64,000 nt of DNA from Echinarachnius parma (Eukaryota; Echinodermata; Echinoidea; Clypeasteroida; Echinarachniidae), in assembly GCA_037951105.1 (NCBI GenBank), contig JBAMJV010009415.1, positions 62,001 to 126,000 on the forward strand. Reading direction: 5' to 3'. Below, one piece after another: positions 11,306 through 20,208 of this stretch. The notes beneath the pieces are model-generated. The model did not search any database. It was not told where the DNA came from and saw only the letters and a program-made list of their open reading frames with translations. The stretch's first letter is position 1, and every line of letters begins with the position of its first letter. The translations under genes were made by a program, and so were the position numbers.

Positions 11306-14300
11306 AAGGGATAGTATGCTGGCAGAGACATTCAAATGGGAATCAATCAGGAAGTTCTCTCAAGATGGCCGAGCGCTCATCATTCATGCCGTCTTTAATG
11401 AGGTTTGTATTTCGTGCAACAATGTATAAATAACAGAGATAATGAAAATAATGAAAATGGCGATAGTAGTATTTGTAATGTTGACTTTTGTTATGATAGT
11501 GGTAATGAATGATGACGATGATGATGATGATGATGATGATGATTATGTTGCTGATGATGATGAGGTGCAATGCAGAGACATTCAAATGGGACTAAATCAG
11601 GAAGTTCTCTCAAGATTGCCGAGCGCTCATCATTCATGCCGTCTTTAATGAGGTTTGTATTCCCTGCAACCATGTAATGATAAAGATAATGAAAGTAATG
11701 AAATGGTGATAGTAGTGTTTGTAAGGATGATGTTAGTGATGATAGTGGTAATGAATGATGATGATAATAATGGTGATGATGTTGATGATAATGTTGATGA
11801 TCATGTTGATGATGATAATGATGTTGATGATAATGGTCATGATGATGAGGTGCAGTATGCTGACAGAGACATTCAAATGGGACTCGATCAGGAAGTTCTC
11901 TCAGGATGGCCAAGCACTCATCATTCATGCCGTCTTTAATGAGGTTTGTGATGATGATGATCTTCCAAAAATGATAGTAATAATGATGGTGCTGGTGATT
12001 GATGGTAGCAGTGGTGATGATGGTTGTGATGATGATAATGAAGATGATGATGATAATGATGGTGATGATGATGATGATGATCATGATCATGATGATGTTG
12101 AGGATGATGATTATGTTAATAATGATGAGGTGCAGTATGCAGACAGAGACATTAAATTGGGACTCAATCAGGAAATTCTTCCAAGATGGCAGGGCACTCA
12201 TTCATGCTGTCTTTAATGATGTTTGTATTCTTGCAAAAACAGGAATTATCTAAGATTGTAATGATGATGGTAGTAGTGGTGATGGTGATGATGATGATGA
12301 TTGTGGTTGTGGTGGTTGTGGTGGTGATGATGATGATGATGATGGTGGTAACAATGATGATAATGATTGTGATGATGGTGATAATAATAATGAAATAATT
12401 AGTTATATTGTTTCACAAGAACAACGATCAACTTTCTATTTATATGATATCTTATTGTTTATCGTTGCAGAAAAAGGTGAACCACAGGTACTTCTTGTCG
12501 AGCGACGTAGCGGCTGAACACTTATGGAAATGTGCAATAGAGAATCAGGGTTTCTTCCAGTAAGTATTTATTCATATATTGTTTAGTAATAAATCTCTAT
12601 GCATTTAAAATATAAAATACAAAATACTAATTCAGGAAAGAGCATGATACACAATACAGAGATAAGGCACTTAAGCACTAGTTTTTTTTATTTACTTTCT
12701 GTGTGAATTTCTATTTGGTTCAAATTGCATGAAAACTAAGATTGTTCATGATTTTTCAAACTGATGTGATAATAACAGTGACTGGGTTTTGTGATTTTTG
12801 AATGCATTTATTGTATGTGTGCTTTTTTAGGTGTGTTTTTTGTTGGGGGCAACATTTTGGTGAGTATTTTACAAGCAAATAAAAATAGGTTACTGCTTCC
12901 CACTTTCACTGCTTACGATAATATTTAATCTTGCAATTCTGTTTTCTTTCAAATTTCACAGAAGCAAAGTAGCTAAAGGGCTGAAGAGGAGTAACAGCTT
13001 TCTCAGAAGAAACAGATACAGCTTTAGGTGAGATCTGAAAATCGTTGTAAATGTGTACTGTAGATATGAGGAGTTCGCATGTAAGAAATTATAAATGCCA
13101 CTTTTGTCATTTGGAATATAAAAATACCATCATATAACAAAAAATAATGTCTTTGTAATGATACTTTACTCTTGGTATATTATTTTTCTAGATATAAAGT
13201 ATAATATTATACAGTTGTTAACTGGTGGTGGAGGGAAAAGCACGGAATGTTCCACTCCCAAGGGATTTTAAATGCTATTGAAGGAAGAGTAAATAAGTCC
13301 CGAGATGTAGTCGAGGGACTTATTTTCTTCACGAAATAGCATTTAAAATCCCGAGTCGAACATTCCATGATTTTCCCGACAGCAAAGTTAACAACTGTTT
13401 TATCATCTGAATTGCCATGTAACAGGGCCATGTAATATCCAAAAATATTACATGGCAGCTCATGTACTGTATTTACTAAGTCAGGTGATAAATTCTCTTA
13501 TTTATGTTCATTGTTTCCGCAGGTTTAATTGCGATTAACTTGGAATAGATTGGAATATTTTTACCATTTTTTACATTTTAACCCTTTGTAATGTACATAA
13601 TACAGTCAAACCTGGCCACTTGTCTGTAGCAGTCAACCTCCCTATACTGGGCACTAAAAGTGATGCCATTCAGCAAAAAACAGGGTTATACACATGTAGA
13701 ACTTCTCTATATGGCATCTGTCTACAGTGGCCTCATTTCTTGTGTAACAATCTATGGATCACTGGGCATTCATACACACTAGCACAGGTCAAATGACATC
13801 AGAGGTCAACTGAAATCAGGGTCTAATATGAAAACAAAAGCTAAAAATGCTATAGGTGGGTGGTTCATCGCCTTGTGTTAATATTACTATTCTATCCAAA
13901 AGGAAAAAAGGACTAAAAACATAAGTGGACTGTGTTTTCTCTGAAACATGTATGAGTTATTTTTAATTGGTATGTTGTAAATGTTATTCTTTGTTATTTA
14001 TTGTATGTAAGTGTGATTGTATTGATTGTACATAGTTTTTCCTGGAAAACAGTGCCAGATCACTGAAAGGGCTACGCTGTTAAAAAAGTTGAATGCATGT
14101 ACAAATGAATAAATGAATCAATCAATCAATCAATACATGAATTAATTAATTAATGAATGGTTGGATGAATGATTGAATATATGAATGAGTGAATACATGA
14201 ATGAATACAAAAATATATGGATTTTAAAATTATAAATAGATAAACAAAGGTTTCATTTTGTTCATTTGTTGCATCAGTGGTAGCACCCAGAAGGAGGCAT

Positions 14301-17300
14301 TGGAACACAGTACACACCTAGAGAGGAAGGAGCCCAGAGTGGCAAGGTAAATTGTTCTTTGTTCTACAGGGTACACACAGGGCCTGGAAAACCAGGAAAG
14401 TCATGGAATTTGAATTTTGTGTGTGTGTGTTTTCCAGGCCTTAACCCTATATAGCCCAGGCTATTTTGAAACTGCATAGCCTGGGGGTGGGGGGGGGGGG
14501 GGGGGGGGCTAATTTGGCCCCCCCTCAGATCTCGGCCATTTATCGACCGATTTTGACCAAACTTGGCATGTCTGTGTCCCATCATGTATTTTACAAGAAT
14601 GCATAGTCAAATTTATATCTATTGTTATTCTTAATTTTTGTCTAATTAATGATGCAAATATGCAACAAATTTCAAGGAATCCTCATTTTTTCCAGTTTTC
14701 CCCGCATTAATGGAGAAAATGCAATAAAATTTGGCATGTTTTTAGCTTGTAATATAATCTAAAAGATAGCTTAGTCAAATTAATGACATGTATTGAAATT
14801 CCATATTTATAATTGTAATTAATGATGCAAATATGCTAATTTTTCTTGAAATTCTGAATTCTTATGTATTTCTTTGTTTTTAATTTCTTATGTATTTCTT
14901 TGTTTTTAAATATTTAGTTTTTCATTGTTTTGTTATCTAGAATAGTTGATGATGGCCAAAAGGGATGTTATCTGAGGAAAAACAGAAAAAAACATTCTTC
15001 TGACAACACTTCTTGTAAAACCCATACATTGTACACACAAGATCATTGGAAACCGCCATTTTTTGTGACGTTGGTCATGAATATGTGCTATATCTCTGCA
15101 ACCGTACCCCCGATTTTCGCAAATAGGATCTTAAAATGTGCGCGAGATGTGAAAGAAAAAAGTCATGAAATTTCAGCGCAAGTTTTTTTGCGTTAAAAAA
15201 TTATCGCGTAAAATGTCGAGGGGGGTCAAATTTAGCCCCCCCCCCCCCCCCCCCCCCCGGGCTATTGAAGGTCAAAGGTCAGGGAAAATTGTAAAATTAA
15301 TATGGGTCATGGAACTTCATTTTATGATCATTTCCTCATTTCTGAAATAGAAATCAAGATTGTTGACCTTGTTTTGGTACTTTTTTGTGTTTTTGTTTTT
15401 GTTTTTTTACATGTACTCTTCTTGCAAACAAGTACAAGTATTTTATAAAAATCATTTACAAAAGACATGTTTGTTGGTTACTTAGATATAATTGTGTTTT
15501 TGTTTTTTATTCATCTTCTTTTTTGGGGGGGGGAGGGGGGGGCCACCAAAAATGGAAAATTTCAGACTTTGGTGGCCTATAGGGCCACTAGAAAAAAGGT
15601 GAATGTGGAGCACTGAAATAGAAATTAGCAAATGCGATTAGAAATTAGCAAATACGATTTCTGCCTTTTACTTGTCTAACAGCAGCACTTCATATATGTA
15701 GACCATGGTTGGAAAGATATAATGAGCGAACAATGGAGGCGTGGCCTAATTATGACATCATCATGTCATTGACCGCCTCGTAGTAGCTTTGCAATAAAAA
15801 TAAAAACTCCCTAATATTTCACCTAGACACATTAACAAATCAATTTATGACTAGAATTAGATAGACTTATTAGAATTTGTTTTGGGGGAATTTTCCTTTT
15901 TTATTATGACCTATGTTTAGATTAGAAGAAGACAGGAATAGTATAACAATCCAGGATGTATCAGTTTGTTTTGGTTTCGCAGGTTGAATTTTCCATTTTC
16001 GTTTCTTTCATACCTTATCCATCTAGAATGCAGAACTGCGAAGTAGTACGGTTTTGCCGTATTTAGTACGATTAAATTTTAAATGTATATACGGCAGTAT
16101 GATTTTTAAGCAATGAATGCGGGGATTTTTTGTTTTTCTTCTTTATAGGTCGGAAAACGGCAAAAAAAATTACATCGAACCCTGATTTAGATTACTATTT
16201 CTGAAGATACATAATGTAAATATAAAACAAATAAATAAAACAAACTCATACGAACGCGGATGTGATCGACGGATCAGGCCAACTTTATTATTAACACGCT
16301 CGTAAAGGATATTTTTGCTGCAAGAATTAGCATCGCGAGAAATTTTTAAAAAAAATTCTCTAGTTTGGCAGCCTTGCATCTATGGGCTATTCCACGTCAC
16401 CCACGTTACATTTGCTCCAAAATCACAACATGTTTCTCACTCCATTTCTTTTTAAAAAGAAGCCGTCACCTCAATTTTTTATGCCTCCGCCAACGAAGTG
16501 GCCGGAGGCATTATGTTTTCGGGTTGTCCGTCCGTCCGTCCGTCCGTCCGTCCGTCCGTCCGTCCGTACGTCCCGTTTTCGTTCTCGCGATATCTCAAGA
16601 ACCGGTTGACGGATCAATTTTAAACTTGGTATGAGTGTACATACTGGGGTGACAATGATCTGATTAGATTTTGGGGTTCATGAGGTCAAAGGTCAAGGTC
16701 ACAGGACTCAATATATGTTAAAAAATGCCTCGTTCTCGCGATATCTCTAGAACCGGTTGACAGATCAAATTCAAACTTGGTACGAGTGTATATATTGGGG
16801 AGACAATGATCTGATTAGATTTTGGGGTTCATGAGGTCAAAGGTCAAGGTCACAGGACTCGATATATGTGCAAAAATGCCTTGTTCTCGCGATATCTCTA
16901 GAACCGGTTGATGGATCAATTTCAAACTTGGTATGAGTGTACATATTGGGGTGACAATGATCTGATTATATTTTGGGGTTCATGAGGTGAAAGGTCAAGG
17001 TCGCAGGACTCAATATATGTGCAAAAAAGCATCCTTCTCGCGATATCTCAAGAACCGTTTGACGGATCAATTTCAAACTTGGAATGAGTTACATACACAT
17101 CGGGGTGGCAAGGATTGGATTAGATTTGGGGGGTCATGAGGTCAAAGGTCAAGGTCACATGACTCGATATATATATATGCAAAAATGGCTTGTAAAGGCA
17201 CAATCTCAAGAACTGAATGTCAGATTTCAATGTAACTTGGTACCTGAATTTTTCTTGGGAGCCAATGTAGCCATCAAAGTTTGGGGTCTATGGTCAAGGT

Positions 17301-20208
17301 CACAGAACTCAAAATATATATATGAAAAGAAGAAAAAAATTCAGTGCACGTTATTTTGGGCTTGATATTAAAAATCGCGTCATAGCGGAGGCATAATTTC
17401 GACTGCGCGCAGTCGAAGATCCATCTAGTTTTTCATGACATACCACTAGGGTAAACACATATGCAAAGGGTAGTAAATGACTCAACACTTTGTTTGTTAT
17501 TTTTTTAGAGGAGGTTTTAATGAGCGTCACTCACGTTACGCGTTTTGCACCCTGTAAATTTTCAATGAACTTTGCATGAAACGCAAGCTAAAACTATAAC
17601 ACTTCAGAGCAAATTATGTTGATGCAACTTGCTATTACTTCCCAAGATCATATTAATACTGTTTAAAGTTAGCCTCTATCATGCATTTTTTAAAGAACGG
17701 ACAGTAAACAAAAAATGGACCGTCACTCACGTTACGTCACTCACGTTACAAAATGAAAATGCCATAGCTATAACATGGGTTTTTTGACATTACATGCAAA
17801 TTCAATTATTTTGCAAAGAATTGTGTTAAAAGCCTAAATTAATGATATTTAGAGGCATTCACAACTTTCTGCTATAATTATTTGGCCAAATTTGTATTTT
17901 TTGATAAATAGCAATATTAATGTACACAAGGCTATATATCGTCACTCACGTTACAGTGTTATAGCAATGGGGTTTTGTGACATTACATTCACATTTTAAT
18001 TTTTTTTTCAAACAATCGTGTTAAAAGCCTAAATTAAGGATCTTTAGAAGAATTCACTACTTTTGGGTATGATTATTCATCAAAAATGTTACTTTTGGTA
18101 ACTAGCAGTAATAATTTGCACTGCCAATATCGTCACTCACGTTACATTTTTTCACAGTAATGCTACATGATGTTCCCAGTCAATATGAACCTTATAATTT
18201 TTGGAGGACATCTAGGCCTGGTAGTAGGAGGAAAATTTAGTTTAGCCCCATTCACTCTCATTAAACAAAAGAAATAGAGAGAAAATTGTACTTTTTCGTC
18301 ACTCACGTTACATTTCCACATGTCCTGTGTACTAGAATATATTGTCAACAAAATAAATCATCTGATAAGCCTACAAACCACTATCATTAAGAAAGTTAGA
18401 CACATTGTCAAACAAATTAAGTCAGAATTATTAAGTTTTTCTCTGAATTAAATAAATAATATGCCCTTGATTAGGTGGCAGTGATATTTTTCAGAAATTT
18501 AATGAAAAACAAATTTGAGCAATAAAAGTGGTGCCAATTTCCTTAAAATTATCAAAACACCACAATATTTTGGATTTTAATACTTCAGGTTATGTTGAAG
18601 TAAAAATAAAAAGTTCCAAAGACAAATTTGAAATTTCATCATTTTGGCCTTACCTCCGTGGAATAGCTCCTATTCATATTTAGTGGCGTGCTCATTCATT
18701 ATGTATGTTTTGCGCTAATGAAAATAAAAGAAAATATAAAGTTTCACAACATATTTTTGCCGCGGAAAGATATTGTTTTCTTTAGCAAAATACTGATTTT
18801 GGGGTGTGAGAATACTGAAATGCTAAAATAGCTTTGAGAATGGATCATGTTTAGCTTGTGACAGGTTGAGACAGGTGTCTGTCATTCAATTTCTCTTTTT
18901 CTTTCACAAAATGTTAACTCATTCCGTACCCCTCTATGTCACAGTAATGTTGATCTATGTTGCATGATATGAGATAGTAAGTAATTCCTTGGAGGAAAAA
19001 AAAAGAATTTACAACTTGGTGCCCTTGAAAGAGCATATCAAAATGTGGGTTACAAAATGAAAAATATTTTGAAAAAAAATTATTTTATATTTTTCCAAAC
19101 CAAAAGAAGTCATTTACAAAGCAATGCCTTAATTATATCATAGTATACAGTTCAAACATGAAAGTAACTTTAAAATAATTGCTTGATTTTTCTCCCGACG
19201 AACCAGGAGTCCTCCTTTGATCAGGCCGAGGCGCTCTCTTCAGATGAACAACCAGAGACCGCTCAGTGTGCCATGCTCCTTTGAAGGTACTTCAATTGTA
19301 ACAAACATTTTACACAATTTGTCTGTGTGTTTTTGTTATGATTTATACATGTATGTAATTATTTTATTGTATACCAGAATCAATCCTTCTTTAATGGGTA
19401 ATGAACACGTGTAAATTTGTTTATGTTAATGTTTGGTGTATATGTGAGTGTAATGTACCCTGAAGATACTTCAAAGATTGCACAATTCATTTGTGTCTGT
19501 TTTATGTGTTATGATAGATTCTATGTCCTTTTTCATTTTCAAGGTTTCACAGAACAGCTTCAAGCCCCGAACCACTCCACACCCATGAGGGACTCTGAAG
19601 CCCCCCGTGTGCCCATCTTCACCATCGCCCCCTCAGACACAGAGGAAGACCCTGCCAGTCCCGATGCCATGCCAACACCCATTCCCATGACGATGATGGG
19701 AGGAGATGCTGTGAATGCATCATCCATCAGAGATGCACTCCCGGGGGTGAAGGAGGAGGAGGAGGTGGAGGAGGCAGAGGGGGAAACGGATGCGGGGCTT
19801 TGCGAGAGCACACCGCCCACAACACCCTGCCAGGAGACTAACCACCAGATGGATCGGTTGATCGCCGAAATGAACTCCCGGTCCACAGACTTCCCAGATT
19901 CCCTGGGAATGCGCACCTCCAAGGACTCGGACATCCCCGACTCCAACACCTACTCCCTCATCCTCCTCCTCCTCGTCATCATTATCGCCAGCCTCCTCCT
20001 CATCTTTGTGCTCTTCGAGACAGACCTCCCGATCGTCCAACCACTTCAGGACTCGTGGCTCGTGGACGGCGCAAGACATCGCTTCTACGAACCGTCAAAG
20101 AGGTTTTCCATGGATACGTGGCACGCCTTCATCCGTACCTTTGTGGCGCCAGCGAGCCAGTACGTCACCTCACAGGTTGACACCATCGTTACAAAGTTTC
20201 AGAGCTGA
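1..20208 (+). CDS. FRMD5/FRMD3-like FERM-domain membrane protein (3' part, 9 exons)
   Basis: Exons 1-62, 718-841, 1653-1740, 5399-5551, 12471-12559, 12962-13027, 14278-14346, 19207-19286 and 19544-20208 join through AG/GT sites into one open frame of 464 codons plus stop; the 5' exons lie off the left edge. The first five exons encode the end of FERM lobe F1, lobe F2 and lobe F3; readable motifs include HGRILCAF, PEEHLPGY, LETYGVDPH-type (here LDTYGVDPH) and EHLWKCAIENQGFF. A basic Ser/Arg-rich stretch follows (the FERM-adjacent region), then a low-complexity acidic tail and one hydrophobic segment about 70 residues before the stop. FERM followed by a C-terminal membrane segment is the FRMD3/FRMD5 layout. 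By family knowledge these proteins sit under the plasma membrane and link membrane proteins to the cortical cytoskeleton. FRMD3 and FRMD5 cannot be separated here; this may be their single pre-duplication orthologue. Introns 1, 3, 4 and 7 are full of repeats. Confidence 0.86.
240..465. mobile_element. MITE with GGCCCGGTCA ends, copy 1
   Basis: Inverted ends GGCCCGGTCAGATATCA and TGATATGTGACCGGGC(T). A second copy lies at 57315-57560, collinear throughout (shared GAAAGTCGTCTCCATTG core). Flanking TATAAT and TATAAA may be a target duplication. It has no coding capacity. Confidence 0.7.
466..717. other. Intron remainder
   Basis: AT-rich intron sequence before exon b. Nothing recognised beyond the pyrimidine tract and acceptor at its end. 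Confidence 0.5.
718..841 (+). CDS. FRMD-like exon b, FERM F2
   Basis: Acceptor TACAG before 718 and donor GTATGC after 841. The first two bases complete the Ser codon from exon a. Readable motifs are LEDYNPEEHLPGY and FPKQSEKL, matching the family's DYxPxxHPxGY and FPKHSEKL. It ends in phase 2, which the next exon completes as Arg. A decayed copy of its start lies in the next intron at about 1291-1334. Confidence 0.88.
1291..1334 (+). pseudogene. Decayed partial copy of exon b
   Basis: Reads DYNRREHLPSYV then stop, against EDYNPEEHLPGYA in exon b. Two exact blocks (aggactataatc and gaacacctgcc) are shared in the same order and spacing. It lies 450 bp downstream of exon b in the next intron. 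It looks like a relic of a tandem exon duplication and is not part of the gene model because it stops. Confidence 0.65.
1653..1740 (+). CDS. FRMD-like exon c, FERM F2/F3 junction
   Basis: Follows a pyrimidine-rich acceptor (ctgtctctttacag) and ends at donor GTAAGA. It encodes GLSPAQAEFRLIETAHKLDT and then YGVDPHLVR. The ETxxxLDTYGVDPH segment is highly conserved across FERM proteins. It ends in phase 0. Confidence 0.9.
2098..3032 (+). mobile_element. Helitron/Helentron-like non-autonomous element, copy 1
   Basis: The 5' end forms a hairpin (ATGCCTCCG paired with CGGAGGCAT). The 3' part carries the inverted subterminal GCGGAGGCATAA, a palindromic hairpin GACTGCGCGCAGTC, ten bases, and terminal CTAG followed by T. 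Hairpin plus CTRR is the Helitron 3' signature. The inside has a GTCC/TACG microsatellite and about four 150-bp tandem units (CGCGATATCTCAAGAACCGG ... AGGTCAAAGGTCAAGGTCAC). A second copy is at 16481-17428. No Rep/helicase coding. Confidence 0.7.
3033..3814. other. Intron sequence with weak internal repetition
   Basis: AT-rich intron. A degenerate motif around GACTGAAATGTA...CATCAAG recurs several times at about 3230-3620, suggesting an old tandem repeat. No ORF or RNA signal seen. Confidence 0.4.
3815..4329. mobile_element. TTAA-flanked MITE (family 1b)
   Basis: Bounded by TTAA at both ends, with inverted termini TTAAAGGTACACTTGAG and CTCAACTATCCCTTTAA. The interior shares GAGCATGGTGGAGTTATAAC, in inverted orientation, with copies at 21901, 38025, 43780 and 45321. 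A TTAA target is the piggyBac-type signature. Its right TTAA is also the left TTAA of the next element. Confidence 0.7.
4326..5347. mobile_element. TTAA-flanked element with nested insertion
   Basis: Ends TTAAAGGGACAGTTCCTCTT and AAGAGGGTCTGTCCCGTTAA are imperfect inverted repeats inside TTAA. It hosts the 4623-5021 element. A different family from its left neighbour. Confidence 0.65.
4623..5021. mobile_element. TA-flanked Tc1/mariner-like MITE, nested
   Basis: Inverted ends CCGTATTTGTCGGTGTATTA and TAATACACCAGCAAATACGG flanked by TA. Further direct GTATTAACCGC motifs occur near the left end. The interior holds a (TTTG)n run at about 4764-4791 and a LINE-tail-like A/T-rich stretch. No transposase. 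Confidence 0.7.
5399..5551 (+). CDS. FRMD-like exon d, FERM F3 (parent of a tandem exon-fragment array)
   Basis: Fifty-one codons, phase 0 at both ends, from acceptor CATCCAG to donor GTTTGT. It encodes the F3 (PH-like) strands: DMYGTQLYLGLTFRGVLLF, then ETFKWESIRKF and ALIIHAVFNE. The family pattern is G-x-x-L-x-x-F-x-G-V-x-x-x-x-x-x, then W-x-x-I-x-K-x-x. The last 90 bp plus about 93 bp of the following intron are repeated four more times between 11313 and 12220. A 5.5 kb foldback element inserted 100 bp downstream of the donor. Confidence 0.9.
5792..6846 (+). repeat. 33-bp satellite array, left arm of foldback element
   Basis: About 32 units of 33 bp with core GGTTCGTCGATCGCCACACC and three main spacer types (TGCTCTTACCAA, TTATTCTTACCG, TTGATCTGTCCT). 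Because 33 is a multiple of three, long frames stay open on both strands; they repeat the same 11-residue peptide and are not genes. Confidence 0.92.
6850..8030. repeat. Inner part of left foldback arm
   Basis: Contains CACCTGTCTATAGCATCCAA and CTATAGTGGCCACC motifs, a TTATACACATGT motif and a segment around GTTGGCATAGAAACCAGCTG. All recur in inverted form at about 9100-10010. The CACCTGTCTATAG motif also occurs at 13607-13760 and 43640-43770, so this arm contains a dispersed family. Confidence 0.7.
8030..8890 (+). repeat. Dispersed repeat in the foldback spacer
   Basis: Collinear with 21330-21850: shared blocks include CCATATATGTTTTGTAC, CATGATATGTTGTGTATAAA, GTCCACAACT and GTCTTATAGTGCA. 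It has no coding frame. The copy here carries extra sequence (8100-8420), including two inverted-looking GGCCCGA/GGCCAC stretches. Confidence 0.65.
10070..11027 (-). repeat. 33-bp satellite array, right arm of foldback element
   Basis: About 29 units, reverse complement of the left array. Counted from the outer end, at least the first seven units are in the same order as in the left arm, including a shared variant TTCGTTGATCG in the sixth unit. Confidence 0.92.
11313..11402 (+). pseudogene. Exon-d fragment, copy 2
   Basis: Ninety bp encoding the same 30 residues as the end of exon d, with the GTTTGT donor kept. It lacks the first 63 bp of the exon. The only nearby acceptor-like AG (ATAG|TATG) would put it out of frame. 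Confidence 0.85.
11565..11652 (+). pseudogene. Exon-d fragment, copy 3 (stop codon)
   Basis: Same 3' fragment and donor, but TGGGAC is followed by TAA in the exon frame and the start is shortened (CAATGCAGAGAC). It is followed by intron sequence that matches the pre-insertion site of the foldback element. Confidence 0.85.
11854..11943 (+). pseudogene. Exon-d fragment, copy 4
   Basis: Ninety bp, open in the exon frame (SMLTETFKWDSIRKF...). It differs from exon d by three silent and three replacement changes. GTGCAG just before it looks like an acceptor but would shift the frame. The donor is GTTTGT. Confidence 0.85.
12134..12220 (+). pseudogene. Exon-d fragment, copy 5
   Basis: The most diverged copy (TETLNWDSIRKFFQDGRAL...), open, with one codon deleted (ATC/ATT pair) and the final Glu changed to Asp. 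The donor GTTTGT is kept. Confidence 0.82.
12471..12559 (+). CDS. FRMD-like exon e, end of FERM F3
   Basis: Acceptor TTGCAG and donor GTAAGT. It begins KKVNHRYFLSSDVAAEHLWK and continues CAIENQGFF. The HLWKCAIENQxFF motif is the typical last helix of the FERM F3 lobe. It ends in phase 2. Confidence 0.9.
12962..13027 (+). CDS. FRMD-like exon f, start of FERM-adjacent region
   Basis: Acceptor TTTCACAG and donor GTGAGA. It encodes SKVAKGLKRSNSFLRRNRYS plus Phe, a basic Ser/Arg segment matching the family's RFRYSGR region right after the FERM domain. The RRxxS-like site could be a kinase target (inference). It enters and leaves at split codons that fit both neighbours. Confidence 0.85.
13209..13492 (+). 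mobile_element. Palindromic MITE, copy 1
   Basis: Inverted segments ACAGTTGTTAACTGGTGG...GGAATGTTCC and GGAACATTCC-type (here CGAACATTCCATG)...GTTAACAACTGT surround a second inverted pair around GGGATTTTAAATGCTAT. A reverse-oriented copy is at 28176-28390. Both carry the same side sequence (CATGTAATATCC...TACTAAGTCAGGTGATAA). Confidence 0.7.
13607..13760 (+). repeat. Dispersed ACAGTCAAACCTG repeat fragment
   Basis: TACAGTCAAACCTGGCCACT with following CCTATACTGGGCAC and TTATACACATGT blocks. The same order of motifs occurs inverted at 43640-43770 and in the foldback arms. Probably one end of a TA-flanked (Tc1/pogo-like) element; the other end was not identified. Confidence 0.5.
13761..14277. 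other. Intron with ATGA/AATC simple repeats
   Basis: AT-rich intron. At 14105-14215 degenerate AATGAATG/AATC tetranucleotide repeats. No gene seen. Confidence 0.5.
14278..14346 (+). CDS. FRMD-like exon g, FERM-adjacent region
   Basis: Acceptor GCATCAG and donor GTAAAT. It encodes GSTQKEALEHSTHLERKEPR then VA, matching the family's SGRVAKEVMESS...REPPEIHR segment. Its split codons join exons f (Ser) and h (Arg). Confidence 0.85.
14474..15267. mobile_element. MITE-like inverted repeat ending in poly-G/poly-C
   Basis: Left CATAGCCTGGGGG with a long G run then GGGGCTAATTTGGCCCCC; right GGGGGTCAAATTTAGCCCCC with a long C run then GGGCTATTG. The two ends are inverted. The interior repeats AATTAATGATGCAAATATGC at about 14645 and 14817. 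Confidence 0.55.
15268..16383. other. Intron, nothing recognised
   Basis: AT-rich, with a short poly-G tract at about 15524-15541 and a repeated GAAATTAGCAAATRCGATT pair at 15618-15660. No coding or RNA signal. Confidence 0.4.
16384..18670. mobile_element. Element with GGGCTATTCCACG ends and periodic CGTCACTCACGTTAC motif
   Basis: Left GGGCTATTCCACG and right CGTGGAATAGCTCC are inverted. Inside, CGTCACTCACGTTAC (or a one-base variant) recurs at about 16394, 17525, 17721, 17735, 17940, 18131 and 18297, spaced about 190-205 bp in the right half. The intervening DNA is only loosely conserved. A Helitron-like element (16481-17428) is nested in the left part. No transposase. Confidence 0.6.
16481..17428 (+). 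mobile_element. Helitron/Helentron-like non-autonomous element, copy 2
   Basis: Same structure as 2098-3032: 5' hairpin ATGCCTCCG/CGGAGGCAT, (GTCC)n, 150-bp tandem units, inverted GCGGAGGCATAA, GACTGCGCGCAGTC hairpin and terminal CTAG before T. Same orientation and nearly the same length as copy 1. Confidence 0.72.
18671..19206. other. Intron before exon h
   Basis: AT-rich with no recognisable repeat; ends in a T-rich tract and the acceptor of exon h. Confidence 0.5.
19207..19286 (+). CDS. FRMD-like exon h, linker
   Basis: Acceptor GAACCAG and donor GTACTT. The first base completes Arg. It then reads SPPLIRPRRSLQMNNQRPLS and VPCSFE. A proline- and arginine-rich linker occurs here in FRMD5. 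Two other frames are open, but only this one fits the phases on both sides. Confidence 0.78.
19544..20208 (+). CDS. FRMD-like terminal exon: acidic tail, membrane anchor, stop
   Basis: Acceptor TTTTCAAG; 220 residues then a stop. It is Pro/Thr/Ser-rich at first, then has an acidic run (KEEEEVEEAEGE), a conserved-looking ETNHQMDRLIAEMNSR segment, one membrane span (YSLILLLLVIIIASLLLIFV) and a lumenal or juxtamembrane tail beginning FETDLPIV. In FRMD3/FRMD5 the membrane span is followed by a similar short acidic/hydrophobic motif. GC content is visibly higher than in the surrounding introns. The span implies a tail-anchored topology with the FERM domain in the cytosol. Confidence 0.86.

Larger units (their letters stand above)
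11171..12400 (+). repeat. Tandem array of exon-d fragments, intron start and GAT microsatellite
   Basis: Units of about 250-330 bp: 90 bp of exon d, about 93 bp of its donor-side intron, then variable (GAT)n. Unit 1 is the real exon and is split by the foldback element. Units 2-5 start at 11313, 11565, 11854 and 12134. The intron part GTAATGAAATGGTGATAGTA is shared exactly between 5595-5620 and 11695-11715. Confidence 0.88.

Noticed and set aside
11217..12398. Poly-Met/Asp/Ile/His frames
   Set aside because: Translations of the GAT microsatellite. Only the exon-d fragments inside are meaningful.
16365..16634. 89-codon frame with repeated SVRP
   Set aside because: It is the (GTCC)n microsatellite at the start of the Helitron-like element.
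19560..20079. Minus-strand frames opposite the FRMD-like last exon
   Set aside because: Shadows of the real exon; the plus-strand reading has the membrane span and fits the splice phases.
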